From JAUVZF01 sp964539385 (GTDB lineage Bacteria; Planctomycetota; Phycisphaerae; FEN-1346): a stretch of 25,295 bases of DNA. The DNA lies in NCBI GenBank assembly GCA_964539385.1, contig CAZIJC010000056.1:1-25295 (forward strand). The letters are read 5' to 3'. Every line of letters starts with the position of its first letter. Position 1 is the first letter of the stretch. The notes below the pieces were generated by a model. The model was not told the DNA's origin. It saw only the letters and a program-made list of their open reading frames with translations, and searched no databases. Both the position numbers and the translations under genes were made by a program. Shown here in pieces: positions 1 to 7,015 of the stretch.

Positions 1-50
1 AGCGGCCGGAAGGGGGCGCTTGCCGCGCGGCGGTGTGCCTGGCCGCGGCG

Positions 51-107
51 AAAAAAGCACGGCCGGACAAGCCTGCCCTGAGCCTGCCGAATGGGACCGG
101 CCGTGGC
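51..107 (-). terminator. Possible minus-strand intrinsic terminator, first of two
   Basis: Read on the minus strand, a GC stem (plus-strand arms 57-66 and 97-105, CGGCCGG core) is followed by a run of six T (plus-strand A-run 51-56). The loop is long, about 30 nt, so this copy is weaker than the next. No minus-strand gene is visible just upstream of it, so its client is unclear. Confidence 0.35.
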
Positions 108-124
108 ACGCGACGCCGGGCACG

Positions 125-164
125 AAAAAAGCACGGCCGCGGCAACGCTTGCGCGGCCGTGTGC
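125..164 (-). terminator. Minus-strand intrinsic terminator-like hairpin, second copy
   Basis: The plus-strand arms GCACGGCCGC (131-140) and GCGGCCGTGTGC (153-164) pair with a two-base bulge, and the minus strand then runs into six T (A-run 125-130). The 16-nt sequence of A-run plus stem base is repeated from position 50, so the two hairpins are related. Positions 1-379 hold no gene that I can support; apart from these hairpins I see nothing there. Confidence 0.5.
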
Positions 165-379
165 TTGCTCGGCGCGGACCGAATCACGACCATGTCCCGG
201 CGCGCCGGGACGTGGGCGTGCCACCGGGCGGGCAAGCAGGCGCCGGCGGAGTTGGGGTGGTTGTGACTGTCAGGCGCGGCGGGTCCCGGGCCGGCCGCGC
301 ATCGTTTTTCTGCGGAACCGCCGCCCCACGCGCACGTCTAACAGCGCGGGGAATGTCTGCCTGCAGGAGGAGACGCGCC

Positions 380-1066
380 ATGGTCGCCGGTTCGAAACGC
401 TTCGTGGCGGTAGCGCTGGCTCTGGTGATGCTCGTCGGGTGCGGGCCGAATCCGGACGCACCGCGCGCTCAAGGGCTTGCGAGCGCCGATACCGCCGGAC
501 CGCGCGCCCTGCTGGCCGACTGGCACGCGTCGCTGGTCGCCGGCGACAAGGGGGCGTACCTGGCGTGTTTTGTCGGGTCGGAGGATGAACTGGTCCTGGC
601 GCTGGCGCTGATGGAGGTGGTGCAGGCCAGTTATGCCTTCCACGACGCGGTCATGGCGGCGTACGGGCCGGAGGCGTGGAAAGCCTTCCAGGCGTCGAAA
701 GGCGCGCGGGTGGACCTGTTCCCCCGCGATGCGAACTGGACGGGGACCATCACGGTCGTGCGGATGGAGCGTGCCGCCTTCGGGTACCTTCGGACAGGCC
801 GCGTGCCGCTTCACATGAGTTGGGAGGCCGGTGGGTGGCGGCTGCATGCGTCGGGTCTGGTGCCGCCGGGCTTTGAGGCGAAGCGCGCCGCCGATTACCT
901 CTTTCGCTGGGCCGCCACACTTCGGGAAGTTGCCCCGAAGATCGGCGAGAAGCGCGTCAAGGCCGACCGCGCATCGAGGGAGGTGACCGAGGATTTCAAC
1001 CGCCGCATCGCCCCCGCCGAGCAACCTCAAGCCGCCGAGGCGGTCAAGTTCTTCATGATGCACTGA
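380..1066 (+). CDS. Predicted lipoprotein of unknown function
   Basis: The 228-aa product starts at the ATG at 380, which has an AGGAGG-type ribosome site 10 nt upstream; the frame is open back to 20, but that part lacks a start signal. Residues 1-21 form a short basic N-terminus, a hydrophobic stretch and a lipobox LVGC with Cys21, so the mature protein should be lipid-anchored outside the inner membrane. The rest is soluble and mixed alpha/beta. The segment around residues 45-130, an acidic helical region followed by a WTGTITVVRMERAAFGYL-type strand pair, resembles NTF2-like folds loosely, but I do not recognise a family. It converges on the hydrogenase operon, with terminator-like hairpins in between. 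The gene is fairly secure; its function is unknown. Confidence 0.75.
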   Translation: MVAGSKRFVAVALALVMLVGCGPNPDAPRAQGLASADTAGPRALLADWHASLVAGDKGAYLACFVGSEDELVLALALMEVVQASYAFHDAVMAAYGPEAWKAFQASKGARVDLFPRDANWTGTITVVRMERAAFGYLRTGRVPLHMSWEAGGWRLHASGLVPPGFEAKRAADYLFRWAATLREVAPKIGEKRVKADRASREVTEDFNRRIAPAEQPQAAEAVKFFMMH

Positions 1067-1119
1067 GGGGCCTCGCCGCTCCGGGGCGTTGTGGCAAGTT
1101 GTTATAGCGAGCGCAGGCG

Positions 1120-1200
1120 GTTGTAGCGCCGGGCTTTATGCCCGGCGGCCGTTGGCGGCGCCGGCCAGGATGCGCCGGGGATAAACCCCGGCGCTACAAC
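1120..1200. repeat. 81-bp dispersed palindromic element
   Basis: The outer arms GTTGTAGCGCCGGG (1120-1133) and the reverse complement ending GGCGCTACAAC (1187-1200) are inverted. Each arm also folds on itself: CCGGGCTTTATGCCCGG at 1129-1145 and CCGGGGATAAACCCCGG at 1175-1191. It lies between convergent genes and looks like a REP or miniature palindromic element rather than a gene. Confidence 0.7.
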
Positions 1201-1277
1201 CACCACAGAGGCCAAGCCGCAGGAAATCGTCCCACGCCGGAAATTGTTGCCACACCCCTTCCGCGGGGGACACAAAG

Positions 1278-1304
1278 AAAAAAATGGCCGCCGGGGCGGC
1301 GGCC
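1278..1304 (-). terminator. Intrinsic terminator downstream of hydrogenase operon
   Basis: An 8-bp stem (GGCCGCCG at 1286-1293 with CGGCGGCC at 1297-1304) has a 3-nt loop and, on the minus strand, is followed by a seven-T tract (plus A-run 1278-1284). This is the best-formed terminator after hydA, about 85 nt past its stop. Confidence 0.75.
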
Positions 1305-1349
1305 ACGTATAATGCTCCGCTGCTTCGGACCTTCGGGTCCGAAAAGGAG

Positions 1350-1377
1350 GCGGGGCGGGTCGTGCGACCCGCCCCGC
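1350..1377 (-). terminator. Strong hairpin just after hydA stop
   Basis: The arms GCGGGGCGGGTCG (1350-1362) and CGACCCGCCCCGC (1365-1377) are perfectly complementary. On the minus strand they are followed by CTCCTTTT, and then by a second hairpin at 1324-1342 (TTCGGACC/GGGTCCGA). They may act with the 1278-1304 terminator or protect the 3' end. Confidence 0.55.
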
Positions 1378-1388
1378 GGCTGAATCCC

Positions 1389-2705
1389 CTACTTGAACTC
1401 AACCTGTACGAGGTGAGCCGAGCAGGAGATGCAAGGGTCGTAGGCACGGACGAGCATCTCGAGCAGGTGGGTGATCTCCTCCTCACGTTTACCCTCTTCC
1501 ATCAGTTGCGGGATGTAGGCCCGGAAGTCGGCCTCGATGTTCGCCAGGTTCTGGTTCGTCGGGATGACGAGGTTGGCGCCGGTCACGATGCCGTCCTCGT
1601 CGTACTCGTACTCGTGGACGAGCGTTCCGCGCGGCACTTCGACGATGCCGACGCCCGTGCCGGCGCATCCCGCGGGCCACTCGAGCGGCGGTTTTTCGTC
1701 CTCGATGCCCGCCTCGATAAGCGAATCCAGCAGGCGCAGGATGTCGTAGTAGCAGTGGACCGTCTCGACGATCTGGGCCGTGTTGTTGTGGAACGGGTTA
1801 AAGCACGGTGCGGCCAGGCCGAGGCGTTCGGCGGCGTCCTTCGCCTCGGCGTTCAGTTGCGTGTGGTTGTTGTTGAAACGCGCGAGGGCCCCGACCATGA
1901 GGCTCTCGCGGCGGTTCTTGACGTGCTTGGCACTGGAGTGCCGGACAATCTCCTCATGGATGATGTCGCGGTAGGCGCGGGTGTCGGCCTCGTCGCCGTC
2001 GCTGGTGATGAGGCGGCCGTCGAAGAAGGCGTACTCGCCGGGATCGGTGATCGATTCGTACTCGGTCTCGCGCTCCAGCGCCGGGGCCTCGAGCGTCGCA
2101 AACAGGTCCACCGTATCCTGCACGTCCTTGTCGAAACTTGCGATGTGCTCCCGCAGTTCCTTGAGCGTCCGGACGCTCGGCAGTTTCATGTATCCGCCGG
2201 GCACCATGCCGATGGGATGCGTGTGACGGCCGACGAGGACGCGGCAGATGTGGTGGGAGAGTTTCTTCAGGCGCATCGCCCGCAGCACCACGTCGGTGTG
2301 GGTCTTGGCCAGCGGGATGACGCTCGGCGCGCCGAAGAAGTCGGGCGCCACCAGGAAGTAGCAGTGCAGCCAGTGGCTTTCGAGTTGCTCTGCGGCCAGG
2401 ACGATCCGCCGCAGGCGGTCGGTCTGCTCGGAGCGCGTGATGCCCATGGCGTCTTCGGTCGCCTTGAGGCTCGCGGTGCCGTGTCCGCAGGCGCAGATGC
2501 CGCAGATGCGGGTCGTCAGGAACATGGCGTCTTTCCACGAGCGTCCGCGCAGCATCGCCTCGAAGAAGCGCGGCGATTCGGTGATCTCCATGCGGCACTC
2601 GACGAGTTCGCCGTCCTCGACTTTGGCGACGATGTTGCCGTGCCCTTCGACGCGGGTCACGTAATCGACTCGGATATCCAATGTTTTAGATGCGCCCTTT
2701 GCCAT
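1389..2705 (-). CDS. hydA: Group 3b-type [NiFe] hydrogenase large (alpha) subunit
   Basis: This 438-aa protein is the catalytic NiFe subunit of a cytoplasmic hydrogenase. The N-terminal ligand motif RxCGxCxxxH is at residues 66-75 (Cys68, Cys71), preceded by the conserved VTRVEGHG at 16-23. The C-terminal DPCxxCxxH motif is at 423-431 (Cys425, Cys428, His431), so all four Ni ligands are present. Only seven residues (LVQVEFK) follow His431, which is a short peptide compared with the tails removed during maturation in many hydrogenases. Length and the hydB-hydG-hydD-hydA order match archaeal and bacterial NAD(P)-linked sulfhydrogenases (group 3b). ATG at 2705 has GGGAG about 13 nt upstream. A group 3c or 3d enzyme is less likely given the gamma and beta partners. 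Confidence 0.93.
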   Translation of the reverse strand: MAKGASKTLDIRVDYVTRVEGHGNIVAKVEDGELVECRMEITESPRFFEAMLRGRSWKDAMFLTTRICGICACGHGTASLKATEDAMGITRSEQTDRLRRIVLAAEQLESHWLHCYFLVAPDFFGAPSVIPLAKTHTDVVLRAMRLKKLSHHICRVLVGRHTHPIGMVPGGYMKLPSVRTLKELREHIASFDKDVQDTVDLFATLEAPALERETEYESITDPGEYAFFDGRLITSDGDEADTRAYRDIIHEEIVRHSSAKHVKNRRESLMVGALARFNNNHTQLNAEAKDAAERLGLAAPCFNPFHNNTAQIVETVHCYYDILRLLDSLIEAGIEDEKPPLEWPAGCAGTGVGIVEVPRGTLVHEYEYDEDGIVTGANLVIPTNQNLANIEADFRAYIPQLMEEGKREEEITHLLEMLVRAYDPCISCSAHLVQVEFK

Positions 2706-2726
2706 ACGGTTATCGCTCCCATCGGA

Positions 2727-2752
2727 CCCCCGGTGTATTCACCGGGGGCTAA
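2727..2752. repeat. Palindromic element between hydD and hydA (GGCTAA flank)
   Basis: A 9-bp stem (CCCCCGGTG, 2727-2735, with CACCGGGGG, 2740-2748) and a 4-nt loop are followed directly by CTAA. The same design, a stem of about 8 bp, a 4-nt loop and then CTA(A/G), recurs at 3549-3572 and 8798-8821. It fills the 58-nt spacer of the operon and could affect relative hydD/hydA mRNA levels. Confidence 0.7.
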
Positions 2753-2763
2753 ATGCAGATGCC

Positions 2764-3523
2764 TCATGCTTCCTTGGCGACCTCGTCGTAAACGCCCTGG
2801 AACAGGCGAAACTCGCGCAAAACGTCGTCCACCGTCAGGCCGAACTCGGCCATGACGTCCTTGGCGGCCTGCGTGTTGGGGTTATCGNNNNNNNNNNNNN
2901 NNNNNNNNNNNNNNNNNNNNNNNNNNNNNNNNNNNNNNNNNNNNNNNNNNNNNNNNNNNNNNNNNNNNNNNNNNNNNNNNNNNNNNNTTGTTCCAGAGGC
3001 AGACGTTGCCGGCCAGTTTGCAGTCCACGCACACCGGGTAGTTGGGCTGGCGGTAGGGTTTGCCCATGAGCAGACAGGTGGCCACCTCGAGGAACTCGTC
3101 TGAGTTGATCGGGCAGCCGTGAATCTCGACGTCCACCTGGACCTCGGCCTTCAGCGGCCGGGCCGCAATGTGCGGGAACCATTCCTTCTTGTCCCCGTAG
3201 ACGTAGGCGGCCACGTCGTCGGGGTCCTGGAAGTTCTTGACGGCGTTGACGCCTGCGATGGTGGCACAGGCGCCGAGAGCGACGAGGGTGCCGGTCTTGG
3301 TGCGGATTTCCTTGATCCGCTCGATGTCGTGGGCCGTCACGATCGAGCCTTCGACGAACGTCACGTCGTAATGGTCGGCGTCGCCGTCGGAGGCCTCGCG
3401 GAACCGCACGATGTCGGCCTTCTCGAGGATCGGCAGCAACTTCTCCTCGCACGCGAGGACCTGGAGTTGGCATCCCTCGCAGCAGGCCAGCGAGAAAAAC
3501 GCGAGTGTCGGCTTATTGGCCAT
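2764..3523 (-). CDS. hydD: [NiFe] hydrogenase small (delta) subunit, interrupted by assembly gap
   Basis: The N-terminal part (178 aa, from ATG 3523 with AAGGA upstream) carries the small-subunit signature CCEGCQLQVL near residues 14-23, the GACATIAG segment, EIHGCPI and CVDCKLAGNVC, all Fe-S ligand regions of group 3 small subunits. A run of 100 N (2888-2987) follows. Beyond it, the frame ending at TGA 2766-2764 reads a typical C-terminus (NPNTQAAKDVMAEFGLTVDD..., residues from about 2886 down), so the gene is intact on both sides. The two halves join only if the true gap length is a multiple of three, so 100 is a placeholder. By comparison with a family length near 260 aa, about 35-45 residues with the remaining cluster cysteines are hidden. 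It transfers electrons from the NiFe site to HydG/HydB. Confidence 0.88.
2888..2987. other. Scaffold gap of exactly 100 N
   Basis: Positions 2888-2987 are all N. The round number means a gap of unknown size. It lies inside hydD, and reading through it at face value gives a false stop right after the gap (TAA at about 2884). Confidence 0.99.
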
Positions 3524-3548
3524 GTGCTGATCCTTGCTTTCAAGTACG

Positions 3549-3572
3549 CGCCCGCCAAGGCGGGCGGCTAAC
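3549..3572. repeat. Palindromic element between hydG and hydD (GGCTAA flank)
   Basis: GCCCGCC and GGCGGGC pair around AA (3550-3565), and GGCTAA follows. Aligned to the sister copies it is an 8-bp stem with one mismatch, loop CAAG, then CTAA. It sits in the 86-nt spacer upstream of the hydD ribosome site. Confidence 0.65.
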
Positions 3573-3594
3573 TTGCCGGCGCGTTTGCATCCAT

Positions 3595-3615
3595 CCGAAA
3601 TCTGAAATCTCAAAT
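3595..3615. repeat. Heptamer array CCGAAAT-CTGAAAT-CTCAAAT
   Basis: Three back-to-back 7-mers, CCGAAAT, CTGAAAT and CTCAAAT, cover 3595-3615 and run across the hydG stop codon (3612-3610). The same heptamer occurs in arrays at 14433-14460 and, inverted, at 16692-16781. Confidence 0.7.
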
Positions 3616-4458
3616 GCCTTCGCGCAGGCGCTTGACCTGCTCGTACGTGAAGACCGGCCCGTCGCGGCAGACGTACACGCCGCAGATCTGGCAGTGCCCG
3701 CACTTGCCCACGCCGCACTTCATGTGCCGCTCCAGCGAGCAGATGATCCGGTGCTCCGGCACCCCCGAGGCCAGGGCCTCGAGGACGGCGAACTTGAACA
3801 TGACGGGCGGGCCGACGATGACCGCGTAGGTCCGCGCGGGATCGATCTCGACCTGCCTGAACAGCCGCGTGATGACCCCGACGTTGCCCTTCCAGTCCTT
3901 GTCGGGCTGGTCCACGGTCACCAGGGTATCGGCGTCGCTTCGCTCGACCCACTCGGCGATTTCCTCGCGGAACAGCAGCAGGTTCGGCTCGCGCGCCCCG
4001 ACAAGGATCGTCACCTTGCCGAAGTCCTCTCGCTTATCGAGCACGTACCGGATGAGGCTTCGCGTCGGCGCAAGGCCCAGGCCGCCGGCCACAAACAGCA
4101 CGTCCTGGCCCTTCATCGCGCCGTAGTCGAAGCCGTTGCCGAACGGGCCGCGGATGCCCACCCGATCGCCTGCCTCGAAGGTGCGAAGCGTGCCTGTGAC
4201 CAGGCCGACGCTGCGGATGGTCAATTCGATCCTCTCGCCCTGCGTCGGGCTGGAACAAATGCTGATGGGCGACTCGCCGACGCCGAAGACCGTGACGCCG
4301 ACGAACTGCCCCGGCTCGTACGCGAGCGGCTCGCCCTCCATCTCGAGACGGAAGAACCGCTCGGTCTCGGTCATCTGGTCGGCCGCGACGATGCGAGCCA
4401 TCTTCGGCACATACGGGCTGGCGGCAGCCGCCCCTTTTTCGATATCGCTCTGAGTCAC
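3610..4458 (-). CDS. hydG: Sulfhydrogenase gamma subunit, FAD/NAD(P)-binding reductase
   Basis: The 282-aa protein passes electrons between NAD(P)(H) and the Fe-S chain of the hydrogenase. It has a ferredoxin-reductase-type flavin domain (residues about 20-115, with YEPGQFVGV and the PISICSSP FAD motif), an NAD(P) domain opening with VLFVAGGLGLAP (about 120-131), and a C-terminal 2Fe-2S motif CGVGKCGHCQICGVYVC at about 248-264. It starts with GTG two nucleotides after the hydB stop (TAG CC GTG), so it is translationally coupled, with GGGAG in the end of hydB serving as ribosome site. Related dihydroorotate dehydrogenase electron-transfer subunits share this fold, but the neighbours make hydrogenase gamma the clear choice. 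Confidence 0.92.
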   Translation of the reverse strand: MTQSDIEKGAAAASPYVPKMARIVAADQMTETERFFRLEMEGEPLAYEPGQFVGVTVFGVGESPISICSSPTQGERIELTIRSVGLVTGTLRTFEAGDRVGIRGPFGNGFDYGAMKGQDVLFVAGGLGLAPTRSLIRYVLDKREDFGKVTILVGAREPNLLLFREEIAEWVERSDADTLVTVDQPDKDWKGNVGVITRLFRQVEIDPARTYAVIVGPPVMFKFAVLEALASGVPEHRIICSLERHMKCGVGKCGHCQICGVYVCRDGPVFTYEQVKRLREGI

Positions 4459-4460
4459 GG

Positions 4461-5516
4461 CTATCGGCTCCCTGCAATCTGAACGTACGTGTCCTTAATG
4501 CTGATGCCGGCCACGCACGCCCGCTCGCACCGGCCACAGCCCACGCATCCGACCCGGCCCGTCTGCTCCAGGATGTACTTGCCCTTGCGGAACATGCGGT
4601 GCCGCAGGCGGCTTGCGCGCTCCTGGCGGAAGTTCTCGCCGCCCGCCACCTCGGCAAACGGGTCCAACTGGCACGAATCGTAACGGCGAACGCGGCAGCC
4701 CTTCGACAGGTCGGTCTCCACTTCGTCGTACACGTCGAAACAGTAGCACGTGGGGCAGGCGATATTGCACGACCCGCACGAGAAACACCGCCGCGCAATC
4801 GCCTCCCAGACGAGGCTTTCGTAAGAGGCGTCGAGCATCTCCGGCAGGTACTTCAGTTCGTACGGCAGTTTGTAGCGGAAGTTGCTCCGCTTCTCCTCGG
4901 CGAACGCCTGGTGGGCCTCCATGTCCTGCTTGGTGGCCGGGCGCACCGCCGCCGCCTCCGTCAGCGCCTCGCCCCGCTGCGTTGCGACCTCGACGAAGTA
5001 CGCATCGCCCAGCGGGGTGAGCATGACGTCGAACCCCGACTCCGGGTACAGCGACCCCATGTCGAGGCAGAACGACGATTCGTCGCACGGCGCCACGCAG
5101 TCCAGGCCGATGATTGCCGTATCGAACCGCCGCGCCAGGTAATGCGGGTCGGGGACGTCCTTGGCAAAGGCCGCATCCAGCGTCGCGATGGCCGTTATGT
5201 CGCACGGGTGAACGCCGAACAGGACCTGCGCCTCATGGTCGATGAGCGCCTCCGGTTCGGCGCCCGCGCCGAGACTGTACCGGACGAGTTGCTGCCGCGG
5301 CGGCCAGAGGAACTTCTTCGGCCCGAGCACGGTCACCGTGTAGTCCGGGCGCACGTCGGCCGGGTCCTGCACGTACTGCCACCCGAACTTCAGGTCGGTC
5401 GGATCCGAGACGTTCGTCTCCTTCAGGACGGGCGCCGCCACGCGGCTCTCGGCCATCAGCGCCTCGACCCACGCGCCCAGGTCACTCGTCTTCAGCACTT
5501 GTGGCAACATAGGCAC
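4461..5516 (-). CDS. hydB: Sulfhydrogenase beta subunit, 4Fe-4S dicluster protein
   Basis: The 351-aa protein carries electrons within the cytoplasmic hydrogenase complex; in the family this subunit is also linked to sulfur/polysulfide reduction. Two ferredoxin-like sets are visible: Cys244, 247, 250, 254 (CFSCGSCNIAC) and Cys324, 327, 330, 334 (CVGCGRCERAC). GVHPCDITAI (101-110) and LDCVAPC (138-144) are further conserved Cys-bearing segments. The start is GTG 5516 or ATG 5510; both lie just after AAAGGGCAGG and I cannot separate them. It is the first hydrogenase gene of the run, 60 nt after the response regulator. The order beta-gamma-delta-alpha matches hydBGDA. Confidence 0.9.
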   Translation of the reverse strand: MPMLPQVLKTSDLGAWVEALMAESRVAAPVLKETNVSDPTDLKFGWQYVQDPADVRPDYTVTVLGPKKFLWPPRQQLVRYSLGAGAEPEALIDHEAQVLFGVHPCDITAIATLDAAFAKDVPDPHYLARRFDTAIIGLDCVAPCDESSFCLDMGSLYPESGFDVMLTPLGDAYFVEVATQRGEALTEAAAVRPATKQDMEAHQAFAEEKRSNFRYKLPYELKYLPEMLDASYESLVWEAIARRCFSCGSCNIACPTCYCFDVYDEVETDLSKGCRVRRYDSCQLDPFAEVAGGENFRQERASRLRHRMFRKGKYILEQTGRVGCVGCGRCERACVAGISIKDTYVQIAGSR

Positions 5517-5576
5517 CTGCCCTTTACGTGTGCGCTCGCGCTAGCGGCCCAAGGCGGCGCGTCGAGCCGCGAATGC

Positions 5577-5969
5577 CTACTCCTTCAACAACCCGGCGAT
5601 GGTCTCCAGAAGCCGATCCGGGTCCAGCGGCTTCTCCAGGAACGCCTCCACCGGCATGAAGTCCTTGTCGGTCTCGGGCGAGAACTCGAACCCCGATTTC
5701 TGCGAGATGGCCGTCAGCATGAGGATCGGGATGCCGGCCGTCGCCGGGTCCGCCTTCAGGTCCTGCGCCACGTGGAATCCCTCGGTCTCGCTGGCCATCA
5801 TTACATCGAGGATAATGCAATCGACGCCGCCCTGGCGGATCTGCTCCAGGCCCGTCCGGGCGTCCAGGGCGGTCACCACGGCGTAGTCGGCGCCCTGGAG
5901 GATGGTCTTTGTGGCCTCAACCACGTCCGGGTCGTCGTCGATGATGATGACGGTCTTCTGGTTCGCCAT
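5577..5969 (-). CDS. Single-domain response regulator (CheY-like)
   Basis: The 130-aa protein is one receiver domain and nothing else. It shows the acidic pocket Asp11-Asp12-Asp13, phosphoacceptor Asp55 (IILDVMM), Thr86 and Lys113 (EKP), so it should be phosphorylatable. There is no DNA-binding output domain. The ATG at 5969 is chosen over one 24 nt upstream because GGAGAG lies 7 nt before it and the receiver begins at once. It is the first gene behind the promoter at 6192-6221 and is followed after 60 nt by hydB, so the two are probably co-transcribed. No histidine kinase is in the window, so its partner is unknown. Confidence 0.88.
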   Translation of the reverse strand: MANQKTVIIIDDDPDVVEATKTILQGADYAVVTALDARTGLEQIRQGGVDCIILDVMMASETEGFHVAQDLKADPATAGIPILMLTAISQKSGFEFSPETDKDFMPVEAFLEKPLDPDRLLETIAGLLKE

Positions 5970-6137
5970 GAGTTGCTCTCCGCTTTCCCGCATCGTGCGT
6001 CCGGGCGGCTCCGGGCCAGTTTCGTTGCCGTCCGGCGTCCCCGGCCTGTACTGTCCCGCCGCATCCCTGCTCTTACAGGAGCCTGGCCCCCGCCTGGCGG
6101 CGCGTCGGCCACGCCCGGCGAGGGTTGCCCAAACTCG

Positions 6138-6155
6138 CTGTGAAAGGTTTCACAA
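6138..6155. promoter_or_regulatory. Rex- or CRP/FNR-type palindromic operator
   Basis: The 18-mer CTGTGAAAGGTTTCACAA contains the perfect inverted repeat TGTGAA-N4-TTCACA. It fits the Rex consensus TTGTGAA-N4-TTCACAA with one end mismatch and equally contains the CRP-type TGTGA-N6-TCACA. It lies about 30-47 nt downstream of the predicted start of the hydrogenase operon transcript, a position suited to repression. NADH-sensing by Rex would make sense for an NAD(P)-linked hydrogenase; the regulator itself is not in the window. Confidence 0.6.
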
Positions 6156-6191
6156 TATGCCCGAAAAGAAAGAACCCTTCCACGGGCCACT

Positions 6192-6221
6192 ATTGTACGC
6201 CTTCCCCCGTCCCCTTGTCAA
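6192..6221 (-). promoter_or_regulatory. Sigma70-type promoter of the hydrogenase operon
   Basis: On the minus strand TTGACA (6221-6216) and TACAAT (6197-6192) are separated by 18 nt. The predicted transcript start near 6185 leaves a leader of about 215 nt before the response regulator ATG at 5969. Confidence 0.7.
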
Positions 6222-6367
6222 GAATCTGGAGGTTTTTTTTCGCGGCCATCCGGCTTGCGCCAACACGCCCCGGACCTGGTCCTACAGAGCGCCATTTCGC
6301 TTCCTCATGCCGCCCGGCTACGCAAGGCGCTTCGCCTCGACGGCGCAGAAATGGCCCTGGCGGGGCC

Positions 6368-6396
6368 TTGACCCACAGGCCTGACACGCGAACAAT
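6368..6396 (+). promoter_or_regulatory. Possible promoter of the Cys-rich protein genes
   Basis: TTGACC (6368-6373) and AACAAT (6391-6396) are 17 nt apart, ending 19 nt before the ATG at 6416. The -10 is imperfect. The stretch 5970-6415 has no gene that I can support; it holds this promoter, the opposing hydrogenase promoter and the operator. Confidence 0.4.
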
Positions 6397-6415
6397 AACG
6401 CGACATCAGGGGTGT

Positions 6416-6901
6416 ATGATGCGCCTATGCAGCAACAGGCTGAGCCGTTGCCGTCTGGCCGTGGCAGTTCTGGGCGTCTGCCTGGTCTATGCACCTCGCG
6501 GGGGCGAGTGCCCGGGGCGATGCGCTTCCGACGGCTGCCCGCGCTGTTCCGCCTCACGCGTCGGGACCCCTGACCCGGGCCACGAGTCCGGCCACGCCTG
6601 CTGTTCGAAGCGTCCGGCGGGCCGCTCGCAGGAGCCACAACACGACTCATCCAGCCGGTCAGCGTGCGCATGCCGTCCCAGCCGGTGCCACTGTTGGATG
6701 ACGGACACCCCGACGGCGGACGACCCGCAGGGCCGTCGGGTGTCGCGCATCGTGCCGCAACAGACCTGTGACCTCGTCCGCCACGCGGTGCCGACGCGGC
6801 TCCCCAGGCCGCAAAGCCCCGGATCCCGATCTCCATCGTCGGCCATCCTGCCTGCATCCGCAGAATGCCTGAATGTCCTCTACTGCTCCTTCCTGTGTTG
6901 A
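6416..6901 (+). CDS. Exported Cys-rich protein, unknown family
   Basis: The frame gives 161 aa from the ATG at 6416, chosen because a signal-like segment (RLAVAVLGVCLVYA, about 13-26) follows and a promoter-like pair lies just upstream. After cleavage the chain is rich in Cys, with clusters ECPGRCASDGCPRC near 31-44, ACC near 62, and CACRPSRCHC around 84-93. The last ten residues are again hydrophobic with two Cys (LNVLYCSFLC). The layout suggests metal binding or disulfide-rich secreted protein, and the next gene, 114 nt on, is also Cys-rich. I do not recognise a family, and Arg/Pro-rich composition leaves some doubt that the whole frame is real. Confidence 0.5.
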   Translation: MMRLCSNRLSRCRLAVAVLGVCLVYAPRGGECPGRCASDGCPRCSASRVGTPDPGHESGHACCSKRPAGRSQEPQHDSSSRSACACRPSRCHCWMTDTPTADDPQGRRVSRIVPQQTCDLVRHAVPTRLPRPQSPGSRSPSSAILPASAECLNVLYCSFLC

Positions 6902-7015
6902 GAGGGTGCCCGGCTTTCGCGCCCGCGAGCCGAGGACGGTTTGCGCCGCCATGGTCGGGCTGTCGTGTGTCTCAACCGAATGGGAGAATCAGACGAGTAC
7001 CGAAGGAGCAATACC

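Noticed and set aside
1284..2855. Long plus-strand open frame opposite hydA
   Set aside because: It mirrors hydA codon by codon, has no family character and runs through the operon spacer; the minus strand carries all NiFe ligand motifs.
3595..3615. CRISPR-like repeats
   Set aside because: Units are seven bases and tandem without spacers; no cas genes are present.
4599..6143. Long plus-strand open frame (514 codons) opposite hydB and the response regulator
   Set aside because: Antisense shadow in GC-rich DNA; Arg/His/Leu-rich with no motif, while the minus strand has Fe-S and receiver signatures.
6138..6155. Intrinsic terminator
   Set aside because: The palindrome is only 7 bp per arm, AT-rich and not followed by a T-run; its symmetry fits a protein-binding site better.
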